This document shows, piece after piece, positions 26,029-35,752 of a DNA stretch of 64,000 nucleotides (within the stretch, counting starts at the first letter, position 1; the number at the start of each line of letters is the position of its first letter). Origin of the DNA: Chitinophagaceae bacterium (lineage in GTDB: Bacteria; Bacteroidota; Bacteroidia; Chitinophagales; Chitinophagaceae); assembly GCA_016710165.1 (NCBI GenBank), contig JADJLJ010000002.1, positions 587,501 to 651,500 of the forward strand. Direction: 5' to 3'. Below the pieces are notes generated by a model. It was not told the origin of the DNA and searched no databases. It worked only from the letters and a program-made list of their open reading frames with translations. Both the position numbers and the translations under genes were made by a program.

Positions 26029-27225
26029 TCATTTATCTATCATCGCCTGGAGTTTATCAAATGGAAAATATGCTTTTAAGATATCTGAAAATTTTGTGAA
26101 AGGGGTCCATTCATTCCATGCAAACTGAACTATAAAAAACTGCGGTACATATTTGGGCAGGTCTCTGCGGATATAGTCCGGATTTTCTGTGATCAGCATG
26201 GATGCTTTCCCAGGATCAGTTTCGAAAATAAATGGTTCGTGTTGATACATGGTGTTCACCAGTGCAGGTGCATCCAGCAGTCCTTGACTTGTTGTTCTTT
26301 CCAGCTCATCCATGAACCTTTTTATTACATCATCTTTATTCTTTTTTGTTTTTGCTATAAGTTCATCTCTCCTATCCTGTTCGGTTTCATAACCGGACAG
26401 GTAATAATCAACATTGGCTTTTAGTTTTTTTGGGTCATTGGCAAAGTCCTTTTCAAATTTTTTCAGTTTTGCTTTTTTTTCTTTTTCCTGTTCCTCTAAT
26501 GAACGTACAGGCATTTTTTCAAAATCCTTAATAAGCCCGTCATTGACCCTGGTGTGAAAAATTATGCAATAATCCAGGTATTGTTTTCTTGTTACAGGGG
26601 TGTATGGCAGTATTCCTTTACGGTGAATCAGAACTTCATAAATATTCCGTCCGGGTTCAGGGTACAAAACGTCTATTCCGTCTGCTGATGTGATGGGAGG
26701 TTTATACATATTCACCGGCAAGCCATTTATCGTCCAGTTATCATCAGGCGGCATTACTCCGAAAGTAAAGTTTGTAATAATATTCAGAAAAGTACCGGTC
26801 TCTCCCGGGTAGGTGGCTATCAATGAATTTGTCTTACCATACTCGCATTGGTAACGGAAAAATGCAGCGTTATAAGAATAATAAGTGAAAGGAGGCAGGT
26901 TGTAGTAATCAAATGTTTGCCTGTCATCAGTTGTCTTATAATATTTATGTTTTGAACCGAAATAACTCATGCCTGCTGTCCGGTGCCATACGATATCCAT
27001 ACCAGTTGGCTGCGGATACATTTCCAATACCAGCTTATGAATTTCATCAAGCCTGCTGCTGGTTTCTTTTGTGTTATAGGTGCCGTTATTAGGAGTCTGT
27101 ATCCATCTTCCTTTTGTATTTTGCGCCATTGCATCCGTGCAGGGTTCCTGGGTCAAAATTACGTTTTGGCAGTACGATGACTGCTGAATTAAGAAAGCCA
27201 ATAGCAGGGTGATTTGCTTTTTCAT
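26029..27225 (-). CDS. Unrecognised secreted protein
   Basis: 398 residues with a signal peptide of about 19 residues (SSYCQ cleavage). I do not recognise a family. There is an acidic/basic helical stretch at about 245-325 (LEEQEKEKKAKLKKFEKDF, then TKKNKDDVIKRFMDELER) that looks like coiled coil, and the N-terminal half is rich in Tyr, Trp and Pro (PPFTYYSYNAAFFRYQCEYG). It lies 24 bases after the 722-residue secreted protein gene and ends four bases from the convergent sugar dehydrogenase gene. It is probably co-expressed with the next two genes. Confidence 0.7.
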   Translation of the reverse strand: MKKQITLLLAFLIQQSSYCQNVILTQEPCTDAMAQNTKGRWIQTPNNGTYNTKETSSRLDEIHKLVLEMYPQPTGMDIVWHRTAGMSYFGSKHKYYKTTDDRQTFDYYNLPPFTYYSYNAAFFRYQCEYGKTNSLIATYPGETGTFLNIITNFTFGVMPPDDNWTINGLPVNMYKPPITSADGIDVLYPEPGRNIYEVLIHRKGILPYTPVTRKQYLDYCIIFHTRVNDGLIKDFEKMPVRSLEEQEKEKKAKLKKFEKDFANDPKKLKANVDYYLSGYETEQDRRDELIAKTKKNKDDVIKRFMDELERTTSQGLLDAPALVNTMYQHEPFIFETDPGKASMLITENPDYIRRDLPKYVPQFFIVQFAWNEWTPFTKFSDILKAYFPFDKLQAMIDK

Positions 27226-27249
27226 CTGATTTGATTTGGGTGGCCGAAG

Positions 27250-29418
27250 TTAATTTGGGGAATGCTCAGCCTTTAATGTAACAATGCCTTTTTTCATGAC
27301 CATTCCTTTTTCCCTATCCGGATCATTCGTATCCACTACATCCACTGTAGGATTGAATAAGCGGCTTGAGCCTGGCGGATCCAAACGCAAAGGGATAACC
27401 GTTTTCTCAGTATGGCTTGTTTGGGAAAGACTATACTGCAGTTCGTATTTTTTTTTGTTCATTAAATACTCCATATGCATATGGTCAAAAGCCGGATCAC
27501 CGCTGGATGCCGGCGTTTGTGAAGATTGAATATTTATCATTTGTACAGAAGTGCTGATAAGTTCATTCACATCCATTTTTGTTTTTACTGCGCTCAGAAA
27601 TAATTTATTGACAAAAAATTGCATATCCATTGAGTACTTTTTTGAAACATCATCATTTTTGTGTCTTTCTACATCAGCTGGCTCGTATCTTAATGCATCC
27701 ATCATAACGGTTGATCCGGTTCCGCAAAACGATATTTTGAATGTCGGAAAGACCATTTTTAATATGGAGGGACCGGTATAAGGGAACGGGGGATATTTGT
27801 CTTTCAGGAAATCCTTGCTGCCCGTTACTACATTCATGGGGATCTCAAATTCTTTTTCGTTTGTGTTTCTGTTTTGGTGGTTTACATTTTTAAGATAAAA
27901 TATCCAATTGCAGTCATTGCGGCCCAGGCTAACAATCAGTTCGTCTGATTTAAGCGACCCGGAGGCCATCAGCAACAGATCGTCATCATCTTCCTTATTT
28001 ACCTGTTGGTAATCAAAGTTTATTTCAATATTAAGTTTAAAACGATTGAACTTTTCCAGCCCTTTCATCCAAAGTTCGAAGAGATTTTTATTTATATCAT
28101 TCTGAGGATACACCTGTTTTTTGTTAAGTTCATGTGCCAGATAAAGCCCGTAATCGAATACTGCATTAAAATTCTTTTGGGACTTTTGATCTTCAATGTA
28201 TCTTTCAAAAAGATCTGACATGACAAGACTTCCTATATCATCAACAATTCTATTGATCCCGTTATTGGTGGCCCGGAGTCTTGAACCAGCATTAAGCTCC
28301 GTTTGTGTATCTAAAAGTGTGCTTGCAGCATAAACCAGTCCATCTTCTATAAGTACATCTCCCTGTTGGTATGATTTGCTCAGGTCAGTTAGTTTTGCCG
28401 TCATTCGTTCTAATATAATCTCAAAATAGCGGTTCGGGTCATTTAGTGAGGAGGCTACAGCGGGGATAGCAATGCCCTGTAATTTCATTGATTCAATCCG
28501 TTCGTATATCGCCATCAGCTTCTGAAGGATCTTATATTCTTCTGAATAGAATTGAATGACCCAGGATTTTAGACTGTTTTGATACCTGGTTTGTGCGGAG
28601 GAGTTCTGGCATAAACAAAGATCATTGGGTCTTTTTGGAGGAGGTACCATATTTAGTGGCGGAAGATGACGCAGGAAATCGGCCAGGTTTTGGATCATGG
28701 ATTCTAAGCTGGTATTGCGGTGGGTTGGATTTAATTGAATGTTGTTTCTGGCCAGCTCGTAGTAGGTGTTTTTGAACAGATCATATTCTTTATAGGCATC
28801 CTCAATAAGCGGAAACATAAAAAAACTGTTCATCAAACCACGCATTCCCTGGCTATAGTCTTTTTTTAATTGCCTCACCTGCCCCAGGGTATTTACCAGA
28901 TTATAATAAGGTGTATCCGTCCTGCTGGGTTGGTAAATGACCATATTATTTTGCAGGTCATCCCCTACGATAAACCCAGTTGGTGTAATCAGCGTATTTG
29001 GATCTATTCTTCTTCCCCGGTACCAAAGTAGCTGATCGGTAGCCTGTTCCCATGCAGGAGCCTTAGCGGGCTGCTTTAACGTGATGGGTGTAAAGGGTGA
29101 TACATATGCAGGCTCGGTGGTTTTTGAAGGGGAAAGGGTTTTGGGAGCCTGCATTGCGGTGATATTCGTTTTTTCCAGCAGGGTTACCATTTGCTGGAGT
29201 GATTCCAGTTGTTTTTGCAGCTGGTCTATGGATTCAGGATCGTCCTTGTTTTTTTTTGCTTCTGCTATTTGCTTTTTTGTTTCTTCGATCTCTTGTTTTG
29301 CATCTCTTATGGATTGTTGTAACTCGGCTTGCATCTGCTCTTTTGTAGGAGGCTTTTCGTTTTGGGAAAAGCCGGAATTGCAAAAGATTAATAGCAAGGA
29401 AAGAAGTATTATTCGCAT
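27250..29418 (-). CDS. Unrecognised secreted protein with N-terminal coiled coil
   Basis: 722 residues with a signal peptide (about 18 residues, NSGFSQ). Residues 28-85 are a strong coiled coil (IRDAKQEIEETKKQIAEAKK, then DQLQKQLESLQQMVTLLEKTN); the rest is predicted mixed helix and strand without a known motif. CLCQN, near residue 275, is the only visible Cys pair. It is 10 bases after the OmpA gene and overlaps no other gene. It may be a periplasmic scaffold that works with the OmpA protein, but this is inference from position only. Confidence 0.7.
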   Translation of the reverse strand: MRIILLSLLLIFCNSGFSQNEKPPTKEQMQAELQQSIRDAKQEIEETKKQIAEAKKNKDDPESIDQLQKQLESLQQMVTLLEKTNITAMQAPKTLSPSKTTEPAYVSPFTPITLKQPAKAPAWEQATDQLLWYRGRRIDPNTLITPTGFIVGDDLQNNMVIYQPSRTDTPYYNLVNTLGQVRQLKKDYSQGMRGLMNSFFMFPLIEDAYKEYDLFKNTYYELARNNIQLNPTHRNTSLESMIQNLADFLRHLPPLNMVPPPKRPNDLCLCQNSSAQTRYQNSLKSWVIQFYSEEYKILQKLMAIYERIESMKLQGIAIPAVASSLNDPNRYFEIILERMTAKLTDLSKSYQQGDVLIEDGLVYAASTLLDTQTELNAGSRLRATNNGINRIVDDIGSLVMSDLFERYIEDQKSQKNFNAVFDYGLYLAHELNKKQVYPQNDINKNLFELWMKGLEKFNRFKLNIEINFDYQQVNKEDDDDLLLMASGSLKSDELIVSLGRNDCNWIFYLKNVNHQNRNTNEKEFEIPMNVVTGSKDFLKDKYPPFPYTGPSILKMVFPTFKISFCGTGSTVMMDALRYEPADVERHKNDDVSKKYSMDMQFFVNKLFLSAVKTKMDVNELISTSVQMINIQSSQTPASSGDPAFDHMHMEYLMNKKKYELQYSLSQTSHTEKTVIPLRLDPPGSSRLFNPTVDVVDTNDPDREKGMVMKKGIVTLKAEHSPN

Positions 29419-29428
29419 AAGCTATTGT

Positions 29429-30571
29429 TTAGATCTTAATAAACTCCACCCTCCGGTTATTGGCTTTGCCTGCAGGGCTGTCGTTCTTGTCTACGGGCTG
29501 GCTTTCTCCCTTACCATCTGTTTCCATCCGGTTTTCATCAATGCCGAATTCCTTTGCCAGGGCAGCTTTAACTGATGCAGACCGGCGTTTGGAGAGATCG
29601 AGGTTGGCTGCATCGACTCCGTCGGAATCGGTATGACCTACGATCTTCACTTTCATGTCGGCATTTTCTTTCAGCACATTCGCTATTTCTTTTAAAGTGC
29701 CATAAGATTCTGGTTTGATATTGGCGCTGTTCACATCGAACAGTATACCATGTGTCACCCATTTATTCTGGGTAAGCAGTTTATTTCTTGTATCCGGTGC
29801 TCCAATGGCCAGCCGCAGGTTGCCGATATAATGTTGCACCGTGGCTTCAGCATAGGTTACGTAAAAAATAATGGAGTTCAGTTTGGCTTCCCTGGCCAGC
29901 GCTTTTGGAATATCCCATACCTTTTCCTGGTTCACATAAAGCCTCACTCGTTCTTTTTGCCGCCAGATGGAAATATGAACCGGGTTGTGTGCGTCACTTA
30001 AAAGGTCAGTTTGCACTGCGTTGGCAGATTCACTTACGGAATTCTTTCGTATTTCATATTTTGAATCACCCGTCTTCCCTCCGTTATTTGCATTATTCAA
30101 CTGGAATTTTATACTGTTTGCTCCCAGTGTCCAGTGCTGGGGCTGCGAAATATTATCAAGCTGAACAAGGGCCACACTCATCCCTCCCCCGTTGATTTTC
30201 CCGTGAAGCAGGTCAAATTCAAACGTAAAATCCTCGGGATATTTATCTGTGAACTCGGGCATGAACACGCTGGGTTTGGTAAGCCATAACCATCTTCCCG
30301 GTTTACCTTCTATCGTTACGATCTCGGCAGCGCCGTTCGTATTCCATCCCGCAGGGAAATCACCGATGGATCCGGTTGAAAAATCTTCAAAGCCAATCAC
30401 TTTTTCACCCGGCACAAAATCGTACTTGCTGTACGCTTTGATATTTGCAGATGCTGGAACAGTATCTGCATTTACTATAAAACCTGACCGGCAAGCAGTA
30501 TTATTACCGGGGTGTGGGAGCGACCCGGTCAGGACAATGTACAAGGAACTTAAAAAAAATATACTTTTCAT
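29429..30571 (-). CDS. OmpA-family outer-membrane/peptidoglycan-associated protein
   Basis: 380 residues. A signal peptide is followed by a jelly-roll-like domain (about 55-240: GFEDFSTGSIGDFPAGWNTNG, FTFEFDLLHGKINGGGMSVALV) and a C-terminal OmpA domain (about 268-380) with FDVNSANIKPESYGTLKEIA, IVGHTDSDG, LSKRRSASVKAAL and GKANNRRVEF. The NxxLSxxRAxxV and Arg-Arg-Val residues that bind diaminopimelate are present. It anchors the envelope to peptidoglycan. It is the first gene of a three-gene run with two unrecognised secreted proteins. Confidence 0.88.
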   Translation of the reverse strand: MKSIFFLSSLYIVLTGSLPHPGNNTACRSGFIVNADTVPASANIKAYSKYDFVPGEKVIGFEDFSTGSIGDFPAGWNTNGAAEIVTIEGKPGRWLWLTKPSVFMPEFTDKYPEDFTFEFDLLHGKINGGGMSVALVQLDNISQPQHWTLGANSIKFQLNNANNGGKTGDSKYEIRKNSVSESANAVQTDLLSDAHNPVHISIWRQKERVRLYVNQEKVWDIPKALAREAKLNSIIFYVTYAEATVQHYIGNLRLAIGAPDTRNKLLTQNKWVTHGILFDVNSANIKPESYGTLKEIANVLKENADMKVKIVGHTDSDGVDAANLDLSKRRSASVKAALAKEFGIDENRMETDGKGESQPVDKNDSPAGKANNRRVEFIKI

Positions 30572-30704
30572 AGCTGTATTTTAATATTTTAAGATAAGAG
30601 GGGAATGTTGTTTATGAAACCAGGCTTGAAATTAGGCAGCAGCCAATGGCAGGGCAATAGTAAAAAAGTAAGTATCGGGTATAACGAATGTTATAGCAGG
30701 CAGG

Positions 30705-31331
30705 TCAGTTCCGCTCAAAATATTTATTGACCGCTTCGGTACGGTTCTGAACATGGAGTTTTTCATAAATATTATGTATGTGCTGGCGTACCGTGCCATG
30801 TACGATATGCAGGCGGTCGGCGATCTCTTTGTACAGCAATCCGTCGGCAAGCAACTGAAGCACTTCATTTTCTCTTTCGGACAGTATTTCTTTTTTTGTC
30901 ACTTTCTTTTCGGTCAGGAAAATATTGACCAACTTACGGGCAATGTTGCTGCTCATGGGTGAGCCGCCCTGGTTCAGTTCTTTAATGCTTTCCAGGATGC
31001 GTTCGGGGTGGGTGCGTTTTAGTAAATAGCCGGTGGCTCCTGCCTGCAGCGCCTTCAACACTTTTTCATCATTTTCATATACGGTGAACATCATGAACTG
31101 GGTAGCCGGGCATTTTTCTTTAATCTTTTTGATGCAATCAATCCCACTCATACCGGGAAGGTTGATGTCCATGATGACGATATCAGGTTGTATGGTAGGA
31201 AGTTTTTCTGCAGCAGATTCAGCATCTTCAAAATTATCAAGTAACAATAACTCTTTGTCCGACCGTACAAGATCAGCAAGTCCTTCTCTTACTTCAGCAA
31301 GGTCTTCAACTATGGAAACTTTTACCGGCAT
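30705..31331 (-). CDS. LuxR/NarL-family response regulator
   Basis: 208 residues from the ATG at 31331 (MPVKVSIVEDLAEVREGL); the longest frame starts 45 bases upstream. Receiver domain with acidic ED near the start, phospho-acceptor Asp in VIMDINLPGMSG and the conserved Thr/Lys (MFTVYEN, LLKRTHP). The C-terminal helix-turn-helix contains LSERENEVLQLLADGLLYKEIADRL and VRQHIHNIYEKLHVQNRTEA. It is 48 bases from the stop of the sensor kinase gene on the same strand, so the pair forms one operon. Target genes are unknown. Confidence 0.92.
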   Translation of the reverse strand: MPVKVSIVEDLAEVREGLADLVRSDKELLLLDNFEDAESAAEKLPTIQPDIVIMDINLPGMSGIDCIKKIKEKCPATQFMMFTVYENDEKVLKALQAGATGYLLKRTHPERILESIKELNQGGSPMSSNIARKLVNIFLTEKKVTKKEILSERENEVLQLLADGLLYKEIADRLHIVHGTVRQHIHNIYEKLHVQNRTEAVNKYFERN

Positions 31332-31379
31332 GGGCATTAAAATTAACAGTATAGGCATCGTTTTCCAATAGGACAAATG

Positions 31380-34349
31380 TTATACCGACAAAGGAATGTA
31401 AAGAATAACCTTCGTTCCCTGTTCATTGATGAATTGGGCACGGCCATTCATTTCCTTCATCCGGTTCCGGATATTTTCCAGGCCGTAACTGTTTATCCGT
31501 TGATTATTCCAGTCGATCCCTTTACCGTTATCATGGATAATGATCTCTATGCCCCGGTTCAATTGTACCGAAAATCTTACCCGGCTGGCATTGGCATGTT
31601 TAACAATATTGTGCAGGCATTCTTTTACTGATAGAAAGGTATTGCGCCTGGTATCACCCGGTATAAAAGTCCCGGGCAAGTGCAAAGGGGTATCGGCCTC
31701 ACATTGAATGCCATGATTACCCAGGTATTCCATGGCATATGAACGGGTATAGGCGATCAGGTCGGCGAGGGTATCATTCTTCTCATTCAGTGCCCAAACT
31801 ATCTCTCCCATTTTTTCAGTCATTTCATCTGAGTAACCGGTGATCTTCTCCAGCGAGATCCGGGTATGCTCATCTTCCATTCTCTTATTTACCAGGGATT
31901 GGCTCAGGAATTTTATTCTCGACAAACCTGCCCCGAGGTCATCGTGCATGTCTATCGAAATTCTTGTTCTCTCTTTTTCAATAGCCTGTCGTTTTTCCAG
32001 TATCACTTTCTGTTTTTCCAGTTTCCTCCGGTAGTAGAACCTTATGAAAAGAATTAAAAATCCAATAATCAATAATCCTGCTGTAACCCGGAACCACCGG
32101 GTCTGCCACCAGGGCGGTGTAATTTCAAAGGGATAATTAAACTCAGCCGGCGGGTAAGCATCTGAAGGAAAGAATGCTTTTACATACAGAACATAATTGC
32201 CATAGGAAAGATTGGAAAGATTGATAATTGAGTTGGCAGCAGTTGTATCACTCCAATGGTAATTTTCCGATCCCCTCAGCAGGTAAGTATAGCGGACATG
32301 CTTTTCATCAATAAAGCTCGGGGCTGCGACATAAAAGCTGAGGCTGTTTTCTTTATGATAGAAATGTTTTTTCTGTTGCTGGACCGTTTTTGTATTTACT
32401 TTAAGTTCTTCTAAAAGTAATTGGGGAGATTCGTTCTTTTCTTCCACAACGGTTGTGGCAACTTTCAGCACCACCCCGCTGTTTGTTAATGCATAGGCAT
32501 GTTCAGCATCGGTCCAGGTACTGTTTATATAAGCAAAAAGATTGCTGTTCCTGCTTATGTTTTCAATCCGGTAGGAGTTGTCCGGACTGGCAAAGATCAA
32601 ATCCAGTCCGGATTGTGTTCCGGCAACAATATTATTCATCGAATCGCAGGCAAGCGAGGTGACAAAATTGTCAGAAAGCCCGTTGCCCGTATGAAAATGA
32701 TAAAGTTTTTCAAGCCTGTTTTTAGTTACAGTATATCCTGCCAGGCCATTATCCCGGGTGCCTAGCCAGATCAATCCTTTTTTATCCATCACACAACTTC
32801 TGACCGATCCGGCCAGTTGGGCGGGGGGTATTTGAAAAGCGGGACGGAGATAATTTGAAAAATCACCGGGATGAACACTATACACATCTATACCAAGGCT
32901 TCGTTTTACCACCCATAGCCTGTTATTCTTATCCACTAAAAGATCTTCTATAAATTCTTTCGATTCAATTGGTCTGTGGTGTTCCAGTTTATTGTTAACC
33001 CATACACCAACGCCTGAATGCTGGCTGGCAATGATGGCGCCCCGGGAATCCACAAATATTTTTTTTCCAAAATAACCAGAGTCGTGCAGTGAAATGATCT
33101 TTTGAAAATTGATAATGCCGGCATGGGGTTGTAATGTGGCTTTATAAATGTTGTGGTCATCTTTTGCCAGCAGGGTATTCTCTTTTTCATAAAAAATATG
33201 CGGTGACCAGCCAAGGTTACTGGTAAAAGCCTGGGGTTTGCCTGATGTTCTCCGGAAAAGTTTTCTTGATAGCGTACTGAACCAGGCAACGCCGTTACTG
33301 TAATAAACATAACCCGCCTGCCCCTCACCGGATTCTATAAAGGGTTTTTCAATGATCTGTAACCGGGATATGACTATCTTAAACACCCCTTCACCATCAT
33401 TGCTTAACCAGATATTATTTTCCCGGTCAATAAAAATATGCTGGATATACGATGCCGATATCTGCCCGGGTAAGCTGACACGAAACAGATTGCCATCTTC
33501 ATTAATGCGTCGCAACTCAGAGTTCCTGAATTCTTTATCCCGGTAAACTAACCAGGCGAAATTATTTCCAAAAGCAATATTCCTGGCTGAATAGTTTTCA
33601 GTTTGCCGGTAACCCTTATCCGGCGGTAGTAAATTCAGTTTTCCTTTTTTCAGTGCAGCCGTATCCGCAATCAATAACTGGTTGGGAGTGCTGAGCCAAA
33701 TCCTCTTCTTTTTATCCTTACCCACCAGGTATGCCCTGATAGATACCAGGGAATCACAAATCCGGTTATTTTTTATATCGTATAAAAAGAGCCCCTTGTG
33801 AAAACTCATTTCGTTGGTGGATATCAGCAGATAATTTCCAATCCCTGAAATATTGCCAAGATTGGGCTGGCCATCCCTGCTGCCAAGCCCGGAAATTTTT
33901 AATGGATGTATTTTATTTTTTTCAAGTACATACAGGCCAAAATCAGATGAAAGATAAATCCTGCCATCATCATGCCTGTAAAACTGGTTGATCAGGGGAG
34001 TAAAACTGTTTTCTGGTTTAAAAATCCCGATCCTTCCGTTCACAAGCAGGTTAATTTTTGCTGTATTTGTTGCCACCAGCAATGAGTCATTGCCGATTTC
34101 CAGAACATCGTTAATAATATTTATCGGCAAACCATTTTGTGTAGTATAGTTCCTGAACCTTGCACCGTCATACACACAAAGTCCGCCATAAGTAAGAAAA
34201 TACATACGGCCTTTGCTATCCTGGTATGCTTTTTTCACCCGGCTGTTCACTAATCCATCCTTTGGTGAATAATGGACAAAAGGATATTGTTGTGCAGATA
34301 AATGCGCAGTGATCAACAAGCCCGTGAACAGTATGATCATCCGGTTCAT
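31380..34349 (-). CDS. Two-component sensor kinase with propeller (Reg_prop/Y_Y_Y) sensor and HisKA_3 kinase
   Basis: 989 residues. A signal peptide (about 19) is followed by a periplasmic propeller of about 600 residues with repeats such as DSKGRMYFLTYGGLCVYDG, IDRENNIWLSNDGEGVFKI and DKKGLIWLGTRDNGLAGY; then a Y_Y_Y-type domain, one transmembrane helix (about 745-765), a HisKA_3 dimerisation helix with phospho-acceptor His in ISIDMHDDLGAGLSRIKFL, and an ATPase domain with NIVKHANA and IHDNGKGID, ending YGLENIRNRM. Similar to the sensors of polysaccharide utilisation loci, though it lacks a fused regulator. Pairs with the regulator gene downstream. Confidence 0.93.
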   Translation of the reverse strand: MNRMIILFTGLLITAHLSAQQYPFVHYSPKDGLVNSRVKKAYQDSKGRMYFLTYGGLCVYDGARFRNYTTQNGLPINIINDVLEIGNDSLLVATNTAKINLLVNGRIGIFKPENSFTPLINQFYRHDDGRIYLSSDFGLYVLEKNKIHPLKISGLGSRDGQPNLGNISGIGNYLLISTNEMSFHKGLFLYDIKNNRICDSLVSIRAYLVGKDKKKRIWLSTPNQLLIADTAALKKGKLNLLPPDKGYRQTENYSARNIAFGNNFAWLVYRDKEFRNSELRRINEDGNLFRVSLPGQISASYIQHIFIDRENNIWLSNDGEGVFKIVISRLQIIEKPFIESGEGQAGYVYYSNGVAWFSTLSRKLFRRTSGKPQAFTSNLGWSPHIFYEKENTLLAKDDHNIYKATLQPHAGIINFQKIISLHDSGYFGKKIFVDSRGAIIASQHSGVGVWVNNKLEHHRPIESKEFIEDLLVDKNNRLWVVKRSLGIDVYSVHPGDFSNYLRPAFQIPPAQLAGSVRSCVMDKKGLIWLGTRDNGLAGYTVTKNRLEKLYHFHTGNGLSDNFVTSLACDSMNNIVAGTQSGLDLIFASPDNSYRIENISRNSNLFAYINSTWTDAEHAYALTNSGVVLKVATTVVEEKNESPQLLLEELKVNTKTVQQQKKHFYHKENSLSFYVAAPSFIDEKHVRYTYLLRGSENYHWSDTTAANSIINLSNLSYGNYVLYVKAFFPSDAYPPAEFNYPFEITPPWWQTRWFRVTAGLLIIGFLILFIRFYYRRKLEKQKVILEKRQAIEKERTRISIDMHDDLGAGLSRIKFLSQSLVNKRMEDEHTRISLEKITGYSDEMTEKMGEIVWALNEKNDTLADLIAYTRSYAMEYLGNHGIQCEADTPLHLPGTFIPGDTRRNTFLSVKECLHNIVKHANASRVRFSVQLNRGIEIIIHDNGKGIDWNNQRINSYGLENIRNRMKEMNGRAQFINEQGTKVILYIPLSV

Positions 34350-34457
34350 ACCTAAATTTACTCAGAAATAGGATCATTCCGGCCTGGATGTCTAAAGGCC
34401 GATTTCGCAGATTTGGTAGTATTTCCGTTATTTGTGAAGGATTGAAGCCCTCAAACT

Positions 34458-35651
34458 ATGCAAACAGTCTATATAATTGATGCCGTACGTACACCCATAG
34501 GAAAATATGGTGGCGCATTAAGCGGTGTAAGGCCCGATGACCTGCTGGCACATGTTATTAAAGTGCTGGTAAGCCGCAATTCCAGCATTGATGTAAATGC
34601 CATTGAAGACGTGATCGCCGGCGATGCCAACCAAAGCGGGGAAGACAACCGCAATGTGGCCCGCATGGCAGCATTGCTGGCCGGGTTGCCAAACACCGTG
34701 GCAGGTAATACGGTGAACCGGCTTTGCGCCAGTGGACTGCAGGCCATTATGGATGCAGCCCGTGCCATTGCGTGCGGGGATGGTGACCTGATCATTGCCT
34801 GCGGGGTGGAGAGTATGAGCAGGGCTCCTTTTGTTGTTCCCAAAAGCACCAGCGCTTTTGCAAGAGAGCCGCAGATCGCTGATACAACCCTGGGCTGGCG
34901 CTTTGTGAATAAACGGCTGGCTGAAATGTATTACCCCTATACCATGGGCGAAACAGCCGAGAATGTTGCCAAACGATGGAACATCAGCCGCCATGCACAG
35001 GATGAATTTGCAATAGAAAGCCAAAAGAAATACGAACGGGCCTTTGCAGAAAATAAGTGGAAGGATGAGATCACGCCCATACAGGTTCAGATAGATAAAG
35101 AGGTCTTTGATTTTGATAAGGATGAACATCCCCGCCTGACAAGCCTGGAAAAACTGAAATTATTAAAACCGGCCTTTGCCAAAGACGGAACGGTTACTGC
35201 CGGAAACAGCAGCGGTATCAACGACGGTGCTGCAGCGATATTACTGGCCAGTGAAGCGGCGGTTAAAAAGTACGGCCTGCAGCCTATGGCCAAAATAGTA
35301 AGCATGGCAGTAGTAGGGGTTGATCCTGCCATCATGGGCATTGGACCGGTACCTGCTACAAAAAAAGCATTGGACAGGGCCGGACTGCATGTTGCCGATC
35401 TCGACCTGATCGAATTGAATGAGGCATTTGCATCGCAGTCCATTGCCTGCATTCACGACCTGGGATTAGACCTTGAAAAAGTAAATGTGAACGGAGGAGC
35501 CATCGCACTCGGCCACCCGTTGGGTTGCAGCGGCGTTCGGATCTCCACAACGCTGCTTCATGAACTGAAAAGAAGGAATGGAAGATATGGACTGGCTACA
35601 ATGTGTGTGGGGGTGGGGCAGGGGGCTGCGATAATTTATGAAGGTTTATAA
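34458..35651 (+). CDS. Acetyl-CoA C-acyltransferase (thiolase)
   Basis: 397 residues. The nucleophilic Cys lies in NRLCASGLQAIMDAAR (about 91), the His in NGGAIALGHPLGCSG and the second Cys in ATMCVGVGQGAAIIYE near the C-terminus. It catalyses reversible condensation or thiolysis of acyl-CoA; the family (PaaJ/FadA/PhaA) covers fatty-acid degradation and aromatic catabolism. The start MQTVYIIDAVRTPIGKYGGALS is standard. It stands alone, so the pathway cannot be set; PaaJ/PcaF-type beta-ketoadipyl-CoA thiolase is one possibility. Confidence 0.92.
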   Translation: MQTVYIIDAVRTPIGKYGGALSGVRPDDLLAHVIKVLVSRNSSIDVNAIEDVIAGDANQSGEDNRNVARMAALLAGLPNTVAGNTVNRLCASGLQAIMDAARAIACGDGDLIIACGVESMSRAPFVVPKSTSAFAREPQIADTTLGWRFVNKRLAEMYYPYTMGETAENVAKRWNISRHAQDEFAIESQKKYERAFAENKWKDEITPIQVQIDKEVFDFDKDEHPRLTSLEKLKLLKPAFAKDGTVTAGNSSGINDGAAAILLASEAAVKKYGLQPMAKIVSMAVVGVDPAIMGIGPVPATKKALDRAGLHVADLDLIELNEAFASQSIACIHDLGLDLEKVNVNGGAIALGHPLGCSGVRISTTLLHELKRRNGRYGLATMCVGVGQGAAIIYEGL

Positions 35652-35669
35652 AACAGCATAAGGCAATTA

Positions 35670-35741
35670 AACCACATAGGAACATAGGTAACATAGCTTA
35701 GTCTTTCGTAAATTGTATGTTTTCTATGTTCCTATGTGGTT
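35670..35741. repeat. Foldback element, CCACATAGG family, copy 2
   Basis: AACCACATAGGAACATAG (35670-35687) and CTATGTTCCTATGTGGTT (35724-35741) are an exact 18-base inverted repeat; CATAGGTAACATAG adds further copies of the word. It lies between the convergent thiolase and hisS genes and may also act as a terminator structure, but lacks a T-run. Confidence 0.85.
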
Positions 35742-35752
35742 CAAAACATAAC

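Noticed and set aside
30632..30868. 78-residue minus-strand frame downstream of the response regulator
   Set aside because: It overlaps the end of the regulator gene in another frame and has no recognisable features.
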